Assembly (NCBI GenBank): GCA_020445565.1
Contig: JAGRGI010000111.1
Coordinates: 1-42,579 of the forward strand
Reading direction: 5' to 3'
Length of the DNA: 42,579 nt
Origin: Chromatiales bacterium
GTDB taxonomy: Bacteria; Pseudomonadota; Gammaproteobacteria; JAGRCI01
Shown: positions 31,470 through 38,595 of the stretch, piece after piece
Position numbering within the stretch: position 1 is the stretch's first letter
How the letters are laid out: every line of letters begins with the position of its first letter
Position numbers and translations under genes: made by a program
Notes under the pieces: generated by a model
The model's database searches: none
Told to the model about the DNA's origin: nothing
The model's input: only the letters and a program-made list of their open reading frames with translations

Positions 31470-31494
31470 AAAGCTTAGTAAAATACTCGGATAT
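31470..31494. promoter_or_regulatory. Dyad in the divergent promoter, possible Rrf2/IscR-type operator
   Basis: The 25-bp window contains the perfect dyad AGTA-AAA-TACT at its centre. By my hand count it agrees with about 20 of 25 positions of the E. coli IscR type-1 consensus, although the GACT core is shifted. It lies 36 bp before one ATG and 64 bp before the opposite GTG, in the only space where both promoters can be. No regulator gene of that family is in the window. Confidence 0.3.
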
Positions 31495-31557
31495 TCTAAA
31501 CCAGTCCGATTGCGGCGGCCAGCGAACCTTGGCCGGGTTGCAGTGAGAGAGGCACAA

Positions 31558-32136
31558 GTGGCACTACGCATCAAGAGCCGATGGCACGATTCCGGCCGAA
31601 ACGAGGCCACGGAAAAGACCCTGAGCGATCATGCCGGGGCGCTGGCCTTCATCCTTTGGCGTTTGGCTTTGGACAAGGCCAAGACGCTGCACGGCGAGGA
31701 TTATGTTTACACCTCGGATGGTCAGCGCATCGCCATCATCTGCGAATATCTGGCGTTTGGCGTCCAGGTGGTTGATCGTCTGGCCTATTTGCGCGAAATG
31801 CCAGAGGACGAGCGCGAGTTTTTCGTCAACGCCTTCGCCAGCCGTGCTACCGACCACGTGGAAGACAATGCCGTTGATCTGTTCGGTCCCGGCGACTACC
31901 GCACCGGATTCACCAAAACCTTGAACAAACGCCTGCAGGAGTATTCAGAGTACTCCTTTACCAAAGCCGGTCCGGGCTATTCCTTTCTGCGCCTGCTGGG
32001 GGTGAAATGCCAGGCGATCATGAACAAAGGGGATGCCCCCCACATGAATCGCTGGGTAATCGATCAGGTGATGGAAAAGGATGCCCCCGACGTGGTCCAG
32101 AAGCTCGAATCATCCGTGGATGATCTGCTCGGATAA
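31558..32136 (+). CDS. Conserved hypothetical protein (192 aa)
   Basis: A soluble helical protein (VALRIKSRWHDSGRNEATEK at the start) with no motif I recognise. The GTG at 31558 is preferred: GAGAGAGG lies 5-6 bp upstream, and the frame further upstream overlaps the divergent gene's coding start. Features of note are the aromatic stretch EYSEYSFTKAGPGYSFLRLL and an acidic C-terminus ending SSVDDLLG. A strong hairpin follows 40 bp after the stop. It shares a divergent promoter with the 346-residue unknown. Confidence 0.75.
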   Translation: MALRIKSRWHDSGRNEATEKTLSDHAGALAFILWRLALDKAKTLHGEDYVYTSDGQRIAIICEYLAFGVQVVDRLAYLREMPEDEREFFVNAFASRATDHVEDNAVDLFGPGDYRTGFTKTLNKRLQEYSEYSFTKAGPGYSFLRLLGVKCQAIMNKGDAPHMNRWVIDQVMEKDAPDVVQKLESSVDDLLG

Positions 32137-32176
32137 TTCGCGTTCCTGCGTATCCGGCTGATTTTTGCGACAAAAC

Positions 32177-32204
32177 AAAAGGGCGGTGAATTCACCGCCC
32201 TTTT
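32177..32204. terminator. Bidirectional Rho-independent terminator
   Basis: A perfect 28-bp palindrome: the arm 32177-32190 (AAAAGGGCGGTGAA) with its complement 32191-32204, flanked by A and T runs on both sides. It sits between two convergent genes and can serve both. Confidence 0.93.
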
Positions 32205-32252
32205 GCATTTCCATCCCTTGTGAGGTCGGGTTGCGGCAGGTGCCGCAAGCGC

Positions 32253-32447
32253 TTACTTCACCCAGCTCTGGAAATTGTCGCTCACCCGATTGATGCCGTC
32301 TTCATAGCCGGCCTCATAGGCATCGGTGATGCGCTGTTCTTCGACCTTCGGGTTGCGGAGGTAGCCCTCCATCCAACCGATCTGGTACTGCTCGTCCACG
32401 CCAGCCTGCTCCATTTTGGTGACGGTGTCGTAGTAGGTCTGATCCAT
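32253..32447 (-). CDS. Small acidic protein of unknown function (64 aa)
   Basis: A 64-residue soluble protein beginning MDQTYYDTVTKMEQAGVDEQ, rich in Tyr, Glu and Asp, and likely helical (GWMEGYLRNP, ITDAYEAGYEDGI). GGGAG lies 7 bp before the ATG, and a bidirectional terminator lies 49 bp after the stop. These flanks make it a real gene rather than a chance frame. The repeated AGxDxQYQxGWMEGYL / AYEAGYEDGI pattern may be an internal duplication. No known family was recognised. Confidence 0.78.
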   Translation of the reverse strand: MDQTYYDTVTKMEQAGVDEQYQIGWMEGYLRNPKVEEQRITDAYEAGYEDGINRVSDNFQSWVK

Positions 32448-32981
32448 CGTGGTCTCCCAATCGCCAAACAGTTGTGAAAAACCTTAACCGAGCATTATTC
32501 CACAGCTTGCGCAGGTGCGACAAGCCGCTGGAGCGGGTTCCGAAGCACCACCGCTCGGTCATAGGAAACATTTTTCGGTGGGATCGGGGATGGGATCCCC
32601 CCTTTCGACCCGCACGGTTATGCTCGGTATACCTAGGCGTCGATCTGTGAACCTAGCCTGGGACCGACCCGATGGCGGCGGGCAACAGCCTGGCAAACGC
32701 CGACCGGGGGTAGATGGCCGGCTGCCGAAGCGGGCATTAGAATATTACGGTTTACTTCGACAATCCAGCCCCTTGAGCGATCAAGATCAAGTGAGACCCA
32801 AAAGCACTATTTTGGTGCGTCGGTTTGTCGCCAATGGGCTCGGCTGGCCTTCTCGCATGGCGTTGGCTGGTGTGGGCGGTGCCGGTTTGCGATGCGATAC
32901 GCTTTATCCGAGTGTAAACCCCAGGTGAAACGGTATACTTCAGCATTTGCTAAAACGATGAATTCAGACAAAGGCTAAGCT
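32448..32981. other. Spacer upstream of the moxR-type operon
   Basis: 534 bp divergent from the small acidic gene. The open frame 32515-32928 has no ribosome-binding site or protein-like pattern, and I do not support it. A good -10 box TATACT lies at 32934-32939, 43 bp before the moxR ATG, with a poor -35 region. I find no recognisable small RNA. Confidence 0.45.
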
Positions 32982-34022
32982 ATGCGTCCCGCACAACTCA
33001 TGAGCGTTCTGGAGCAGGAGTTCCTGAGCGCTGAAACCGGCCACCACACGCCAGCGATGCTTTGGGGGCCTCCCGGTGTGGGCAAGTCGCAGATGGTGGC
33101 GCAGATCGCGGCGCGTCATGGCGCACCGGTCATCGATATTCGGCTTTCGCAGATGGAGCCCAGCGATCTGCGCGGTATCCCCTTTCGTGTGGAGGATAGA
33201 GTGGAATGGGCGGTGCCGTCGATGCTGCCCGATGCCGAACGGCATGGCAGCCGCGGTATCCTGTTCTTGGATGAGATAACCTCCGCTCCACCCAGTGTAT
33301 CGGCTGCGGCCTATCAGTTGATTTTGGACCGGCGCTTGGGCGCCTACGTGATTCCCGAGCACTGGGCGATATTCGCTGCCGGCAACCGGCAAGGCGATCG
33401 GGGCGTCACGTACACCATGCCGGCCCCCCTGGCAAACCGTTTTTCCCACTTCGAGGTGGAGACCCATCTGGATGACTGGGTCGCCTGGGCCTACAGCAAA
33501 GGGATTGACGAGCGAGTCATCGCCTTTTTGCGATTCCGGCCTGAGTTGCTGTTCGACTTCGATCCAGCCCATAACCCGGTGGCGTTTCCCTCTCCGCGAT
33601 CCTGGGAGTTCGCTCACCGGGCTTTGCAGAAGTTTCACGAAAAGCCTGCCCTGCTCACCGGAAGTCTGCAAGCCTGCGTGGGGCCCGCGGCGGGAATCGA
33701 ACTGAATGCCTTTGTGGAAAATCTGGACAATCTGCCGGATCTGGATGCCATTTTGGCCGGTGACGAAGTGCCGGTGCCTAAGGCAATCGACCTGCAATAC
33801 GCGGTTGCGGCGGCCTTGGTGGGGCGCGCGATTCGCGCCAAAGATACCGCGGATGCCGGCATCGTTCACGGCCGAATCCTGAGTTACGCCAAGCGTTTTC
33901 GCCAGAAGGAGATGGGTGTGATGTTGGTCAACGACATGTATCGCGCCGTCGGTGAATCGCTGTTTCAGGTGCCGGAATTCAGCGAATGGGCACAGACTGT
34001 GGCCGACGTGATGTTTGAGTGA
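32982..34022 (+). CDS. MoxR-family AAA+ ATPase
   Basis: A 346-residue cytoplasmic AAA+ ATPase of the MoxR type, a class that works as a chaperone or activator with VWA-domain partners. Walker A is GPPGVGKS (residues 29-36) and Walker B is ILFLDEIT. Sensor 1 is in FAAGNRQ, and the arginine-rich LANRF follows. The C-terminal helical lid continues to the end. The VWA partner gene starts 9 bp after the stop. Its cargo is not evident from context. Confidence is high for the family and low for the client. Confidence 0.92.
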   Translation: MRPAQLMSVLEQEFLSAETGHHTPAMLWGPPGVGKSQMVAQIAARHGAPVIDIRLSQMEPSDLRGIPFRVEDRVEWAVPSMLPDAERHGSRGILFLDEITSAPPSVSAAAYQLILDRRLGAYVIPEHWAIFAAGNRQGDRGVTYTMPAPLANRFSHFEVETHLDDWVAWAYSKGIDERVIAFLRFRPELLFDFDPAHNPVAFPSPRSWEFAHRALQKFHEKPALLTGSLQACVGPAAGIELNAFVENLDNLPDLDAILAGDEVPVPKAIDLQYAVAAALVGRAIRAKDTADAGIVHGRILSYAKRFRQKEMGVMLVNDMYRAVGESLFQVPEFSEWAQTVADVMFE

Positions 34023-34031
34023 AGAATTGCC

Positions 34032-35276
34032 ATGGCGGATGATGCACAGACCCGCTTGACCCGTGCGCGTACCAAGCTGATCATCGACAAGCCCTTTTTG
34101 GGCGCCTTGGTACTGCGTCTTCCTGTGGTGGCGGCGGACCCCAAGTGGTGTCCGACCACTGCCACGGACGCCCGCAAGTTCTATTACAACCCCGACTACA
34201 TCGAATCCCTGAGCAACGATCAGGTGCAGTTCGTGGTTTCCCACGAGGCCCTGCATTGCGCCCTGTCCCATTTTGCCCGCCGCGGACATCGCAACCGCAT
34301 GCGCTGGGATGTGGCCTGTGACTACGCCATCAATCCCTTGCTGATTGGCGACGGACTCAAGCCTCCTCCCGGTGCCCTCTACGATGACGGATTCGAGGGT
34401 ATGACGGCGGAAGAGATCTACCCCTATATCGACGAAAACACTGCCGATGAGCCCATGGACAGGCATGTCTACGACGACGAGGGCGACACGGGAGATCAAC
34501 CCCCGCCCCCGCAACCTCAAGATCGCGAAAATCCGCCGCCAAAGGGGGATTCCGAAGGTCAGGACGACGGTGGTCAGGGCGCAGGTCGGGGGCAGGCCGA
34601 TCCGGATAGCGGCGGCGTGCCGCAACCGCCTCCCCTGTCTGGCGGCGAGCGCGAAACGCTACAGATCCAGTGGCAGCAGCGTATGGCGGGTGCCGCTCAG
34701 CAGGCCATGCAGGCAGGTAAGCTGGGGGGGCTGTTGGCGCGGATGATCGATCATCTGCTGCAACCGCAGTTGCCGTGGAGAATGTTGCTGGCGCGCTATA
34801 TGACGGCGGTGGCGCGAGATGACTACAGCTACATGCGTCCGTCCCGCCGGGAGGGCAACGCGATTCTGCCCTCATTGCGCAGCAGCCAATTGGACGTCGT
34901 CGTGGCCGTGGATACCAGCGGATCGGTTCAGGACCGTGAATTGCGGGAATTTGCCGCGGAAGTGAATGCCATCAAGGGGCAGATGCGCGCCAGGGTCACG
35001 TTATTGGCCTGTGATTCGGCGATCTCTGAGGACGGTCCCTGGTGCTTCGAGCCCTGGGAAGAACTCAAATTACCCGAGGATCTGTCCGGTGGCGGGGGGA
35101 CGGACTTTCGTCCTGTGTTCGACTGGATCGGCCGCCAAGACCGACAGCCGGATCTGTTGGTCTATTTCACCGATGCCAACGGTGAATTTCCATCGCAGGA
35201 ACCGGCCTATGGCACGGTTTGGCTGGTCAAAGGCAAGCGAACCGTGCCCTGGGGGCAGCGGATTCAATTGAACTGA
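34032..35276 (+). CDS. Putative metallopeptidase-like/VWA domain protein (DUF2201-type)
   Basis: A 414-residue cytoplasmic protein. The N-terminal domain (about 1-135) has HEALH in VSHEALHCALSHFARRGHR, a zincin-type HExxH with another His nearby, as in the DUF2201 predicted metallopeptidases. A low-complexity Pro/Asp/Gln/Gly linker (about 150-205) leads to a C-terminal VWA-like domain with the metal-binding MIDAS VDTSGS near residue 295, and a GGGGTDF loop. It is 9 bp downstream of the MoxR ATPase, the standard pair. Together they may remodel a metal- or complex-containing client; this is inference from other MoxR-VWA pairs. Its end lies 12 bp from convergent gpmI. Confidence 0.88.
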   Translation: MADDAQTRLTRARTKLIIDKPFLGALVLRLPVVAADPKWCPTTATDARKFYYNPDYIESLSNDQVQFVVSHEALHCALSHFARRGHRNRMRWDVACDYAINPLLIGDGLKPPPGALYDDGFEGMTAEEIYPYIDENTADEPMDRHVYDDEGDTGDQPPPPQPQDRENPPPKGDSEGQDDGGQGAGRGQADPDSGGVPQPPPLSGGERETLQIQWQQRMAGAAQQAMQAGKLGGLLARMIDHLLQPQLPWRMLLARYMTAVARDDYSYMRPSRREGNAILPSLRSSQLDVVVAVDTSGSVQDRELREFAAEVNAIKGQMRARVTLLACDSAISEDGPWCFEPWEELKLPEDLSGGGGTDFRPVFDWIGRQDRQPDLLVYFTDANGEFPSQEPAYGTVWLVKGKRTVPWGQRIQLN

Positions 35277-35288
35277 ACGGCTTGCGCC

Positions 35289-36830
35289 TCAGGCGGCAGG
35301 TGCAAGCAGCGACTCGCCCGTCATTGCATCGGGTTTCGGCAGGCCCATCAACTCCAGCACCGTCGGTGCCACGTTGGCAAGCCCGCCACCGCCGAGCAGA
35401 CGGCGGGGCCTGTCGTCGATCACCAGGAAGGGGACCGGGTTGCGGGTATGCTGGGTGTGAGGGGTCTTGGTCTCCGGGTCGATCATCTGGTCGCAATTGC
35501 CATGGTCGGCGGTCAATATCGTGGAATAGCCCAATCGTCGTGCGCCGTCCAACACCCTGCCCACTTCCTGGTCGAGGCTTTCCACCGCTCGCAGCACGGC
35601 ATGGCGGATGCCGGTATGACCCACCATGTCACCGTTGGCGAAGTTCACCACAATGAAGGGATATCGACCGCTTGCCATGGCGTCGATGACGGCATTTGCC
35701 ACCGCAGGCGCACTCATTTCCGGTTTGAGATCGTAGGTGGCGACATCGGGTGAAGGGACTAACTTCTGGACCTCTTTGGGAAGGACTTCTCGCCGCCCTC
35801 CATTGAAGAAGTAGGTGACGTGGGCATATTTCTCGGTTTCGGCACAGTGAAACTGCGCCAAGCCCGCCTTGCTGAGAACGTCGGCGATGGTTACGCTCGG
35901 CTGCTCCGGCGCGAAGGCGGCCGGCAGTTTGAGGGCAGGGTCGTATTCCATCATGCAGGTGACCCTTGCTCGTGGACAATCGCCGCGATCGAAGCCGGCA
36001 AAATTCGGGTCTGCCAGGGCGGCCACGATCTGGCGCGGCCGGTCCTTGCGGAAGTTGAACGAAATCAGCACGTCCTCCGGCGTCATACCACGATAGCCGT
36101 CGATCACAAAGGGGCGGATGAATTCGTCGGTGTGGCCTGTCTCATAGGCCGCCGATATGGCTTCTTCGGCGTGAGCGGCCGAGCGACCGTTGCCGACCAC
36201 GATCGCGCGCCAGGCCCGTTCGACCCGGTCCCAACGATTGTCACGATCCATGGCGAAATAGCGACCCACCAGGGTGGCGATCCGGCCCCCAGCGGCCGCG
36301 AGGGCCGTTTCGACTTCGGGCAGATAGCGCTTGGCGCATTTGGGGATGGTGTCGCGGCCATCGGTAACCATATGAACCAGGGGTTTTACACCCATCTCCC
36401 GACACAGATCGATGAGGGCAATGAGATGTCGGACGTGGCTGTGAACGCCGCCGTCGGATACCAGACCCAGGAGGTGTACCGGACGGTTACGGGCGCGTGC
36501 CGTGAAAATCGCCTCGCGCAAGACGTCGTTCGATTTGAAGCTTCCATCGGCGATCGCCGCGTCGATCTGCACCAGATCCTGCTTCACCACGGTGCCGGAG
36601 CCAAGGGTCATGTGACCCACTTCCGAATTGCCCATCTGGCCGTCAGGCAGGCCGACGGAAGGTCCCGATGCCTGAATCAAGGTGCTGGGATGACGGGAAA
36701 AATAGTGATCCAGGCGGGGTGTACGTGCCAGCGCGACGGCATTGTCGGTACGGTCGGGGTTGGCGCCGAAACCGTCGAGTATCACGAGCAGCACGGGGCG
36801 CTTGTAGGAATTCTTGCTGGACTTGGTCAT
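35289..36830 (-). CDS. gpmI: 2,3-bisphosphoglycerate-independent phosphoglycerate mutase
   Basis: It interconverts 3- and 2-phosphoglycerate in glycolysis/gluconeogenesis, using two Mn ions. The 513-residue length matches the family. The N-terminus has VLLVILDGFG (metal Asp), DNAVALARTP, and the phosphoserine at Ser69 in QMGNSEVGH; later VSDGGVHSH, ILTADHGNCDQM and HTQHTRNPVPF supply the other metal ligands. The start at 36830 has GGAGG 8 bp upstream; the open frame reaches 13 codons further but without that site. It converges on the VWA gene. Confidence 0.97.
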   Translation of the reverse strand: MTKSSKNSYKRPVLLVILDGFGANPDRTDNAVALARTPRLDHYFSRHPSTLIQASGPSVGLPDGQMGNSEVGHMTLGSGTVVKQDLVQIDAAIADGSFKSNDVLREAIFTARARNRPVHLLGLVSDGGVHSHVRHLIALIDLCREMGVKPLVHMVTDGRDTIPKCAKRYLPEVETALAAAGGRIATLVGRYFAMDRDNRWDRVERAWRAIVVGNGRSAAHAEEAISAAYETGHTDEFIRPFVIDGYRGMTPEDVLISFNFRKDRPRQIVAALADPNFAGFDRGDCPRARVTCMMEYDPALKLPAAFAPEQPSVTIADVLSKAGLAQFHCAETEKYAHVTYFFNGGRREVLPKEVQKLVPSPDVATYDLKPEMSAPAVANAVIDAMASGRYPFIVVNFANGDMVGHTGIRHAVLRAVESLDQEVGRVLDGARRLGYSTILTADHGNCDQMIDPETKTPHTQHTRNPVPFLVIDDRPRRLLGGGGLANVAPTVLELMGLPKPDAMTGESLLAPAA

Positions 36831-36889
36831 GAGAAAGACCTCCGGCGACCAAATGATGCATTTTGACATGCAGGCGCCGGACCAGTGTC

Positions 36890-36918
36890 ATTCTGGCTTT
36901 TATCGTATTGTTTGTAAA
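36890..36918 (-). promoter_or_regulatory. Candidate sigma-70 promoter of gpmI
   Basis: On the minus strand TTTACA (36918-36913) and CAGAAT (36895-36890) are 17 bp apart, 5/6 and 4/6 matches to the -35 and -10 consensus, about 60 bp before the ATG. Confidence 0.4.
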
Positions 36919-37014
36919 AAGAAAAATGAATTCTGCCGTGGCGGTCTCTGCGTGTATCGCCCTCGCTTGGTGCAAAATCCCCACCAGCGTGCTCAGCTTT
37001 GGTGGCGCAAACCC

Positions 37015-37686
37015 TTAGCGGTCGCCGGCGTTCTCGATCAGGCCGAGGCGCATCCAGGCATTGTCTACCGTCGCCCCTTCGCGGTGACGGGTCTCCAGCA
37101 GGGTTCGCGCCGACGCGATCAGGCTGTCAGTTTGATCCTGGTCGAATACGGGCAGTACCTGGCGCAGGGATTCCTCGCTCTGGCTGAGCAGGGTGGCCGC
37201 GAGCTGGTGGGGCTTGATGGGCGAATCCGGCCGTAGGATGTCGCTTACCAAGGGATTGGATAAGAGCTCGAAGTGCTGGGCTCGGGCAATATCCTCCTGC
37301 TCCAGCTTTTCAAGGGCCTCGTGATCGCCCTGGGCGCCTTGCCACACGGCCTTCATGATGGCGGCGATCAAGCGTTTGAGCGCGGATTTTTCTTTTTCGT
37401 AATTGCCGCTGCCCAGCCCGCAGGCGATCTCGTAGAGTTGGTCGGCCCGTTCCTTGAGGTCGAGCACTACATCGCTCTGTACGTTGGCTGCCAATGTCGA
37501 TGCCTGCTCGAAGAGAGCGGTCAGCTGATTGCCGAAGTCCTCGATCTCCTTCTCGTCCGCGGCCCGGGCGGTGACGACGTCCTGCCACTCTACTTCGCGT
37601 TCCTCGGCCGGGAACAATGGGTTGTTCCAACGCCGGCGCAGGTGCCGTTCGTGGCAGCCGGGTCGTTCGCTGAAGGGCAGTTCCAT
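37015..37686 (-). CDS. Unknown protein in the orphan parA operon (223 aa)
   Basis: A soluble, mostly helical protein (coiled-coil-like DEKEIEDFGNQLTALFEQASTLAANVQSDVVLDLKERADQLYE) with no helix-turn-helix that I can see and no ParB motif. It starts 7 bp after the parA stop, so it is coupled to it. The C-terminal region DQTDSLIASARTLLETRHREGATVDNAWMRLGLIENAG suggests a defined fold. It could be a partner of the ParA ATPase in a non-chromosomal positioning task, but the sequence alone does not show this. Confidence 0.75.
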   Translation of the reverse strand: MELPFSERPGCHERHLRRRWNNPLFPAEEREVEWQDVVTARAADEKEIEDFGNQLTALFEQASTLAANVQSDVVLDLKERADQLYEIACGLGSGNYEKEKSALKRLIAAIMKAVWQGAQGDHEALEKLEQEDIARAQHFELLSNPLVSDILRPDSPIKPHQLAATLLSQSEESLRQVLPVFDQDQTDSLIASARTLLETRHREGATVDNAWMRLGLIENAGDR

Positions 37687-37692
37687 GGTGAT

Positions 37693-38472
37693 TCAAGCCC
37701 CGGCGGTGCTGGGGTGCAGTTCCTGGTAGAGGGCCAGGAACTCTCCGGTGAGCTTGTGTTTCGGGTCCAGATGGATCAACGGCTTGTAGGCGTCATGGGA
37801 CTCACGAACCTTGACGGACGGCGATAGCCGCGTCTTCAGCATCGGCTGGCCCTCGTCTTCGAGTTCCGCCACCAGCCGTTGTGGCAGTCTGGCGTTGGCC
37901 TGAAACTGGTTGACGAGGATGCCTTCCACGCGCAAATTCGGATTATGGTCCTCGCGCAGCTCTTCCACGGCTTCCATCAGGCCGTAGAGCGCGCGTCGGG
38001 CGAAATCATCGCAGTCAAAGGGAATGATGCAGCGGTCTGCGGCGATCAACGCGGATTGGGTGAAGAAGTTCATCGCTGGCGGCGTATCCATGAAGACGTC
38101 CTGATAATCCTCTAGCTTGTTCAGTCCGTCCCGTAACTTGTAGATCTTGTGCCGAGCGAGTAGCTTGTCCTGCATGCTCTCCAGCTCCGGGTGGGCGGGC
38201 AGGATATCGAGGCCAGGCCACGGCGTGGCCATGATGAATTCCGATAGTGGTTTGCGAGAGAACCTGACCGAAATGGTCTGGTCAAAGAAATCGGCCAGGG
38301 TGGCCGATAGCTCTTCCGGTGGCTTGCCAAGCAAATAATGAGTGGAGTTGGACTGCGGATCCAGATCCACCACCAGTGTACGGCGGCCCAGGTGGGCGTT
38401 GATCGCCGCAAGATTGCAGGCGATGGTGGTTTTTCCTACGCCTCCTTTCTGATTGAATATGACGCGTCGCAT
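37693..38472 (-). CDS. ParA/Soj-type ATPase without a ParB partner
   Basis: A 259-residue deviant-Walker ATPase: NQKGGVGKTTIACNLAA at residues 7-23, LVVDLDPQSNST (Walker A') and the Walker B-like VFMDTPPAMN. This is the ParA/Soj subgroup rather than MinD; there is no amphipathic C-terminal helix. From the ATG at 38472 a GGAG site is 8 bp upstream; the much longer open frame upstream is antisense to the next gene. Orphan ParAs position cargoes such as chemoreceptor clusters, carboxysomes or plasmids. The next gene is a soluble unknown, and 124 bp away on the other strand is a membrane protein with a recombinase-like domain. Confidence 0.92.
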   Translation of the reverse strand: MRRVIFNQKGGVGKTTIACNLAAINAHLGRRTLVVDLDPQSNSTHYLLGKPPEELSATLADFFDQTISVRFSRKPLSEFIMATPWPGLDILPAHPELESMQDKLLARHKIYKLRDGLNKLEDYQDVFMDTPPAMNFFTQSALIAADRCIIPFDCDDFARRALYGLMEAVEELREDHNPNLRVEGILVNQFQANARLPQRLVAELEDEGQPMLKTRLSPSVKVRESHDAYKPLIHLDPKHKLTGEFLALYQELHPSTAGA

Positions 38473-38595
38473 CTCGCTTTCTCCCTCCCAAGGGACGAAT
38501 GCGGCCGGAGCCACTCGGCAAGGCCTCGCCCGCAGTGTAGCGAACCGGCTATGCGGCGTCGAGTTGGCGACAATTTCTGAACACGACGGCACACT

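Noticed and set aside
31396..31557. Longer N-terminus for the 192-residue protein
   Set aside because: It would overlap the divergent gene's start and promoter; the GTG at 31558 has a strong site.
32515..32928. 137-codon open frame before the MoxR gene
   Set aside because: No ribosome-binding site and random composition; it covers the likely promoter region of moxR.
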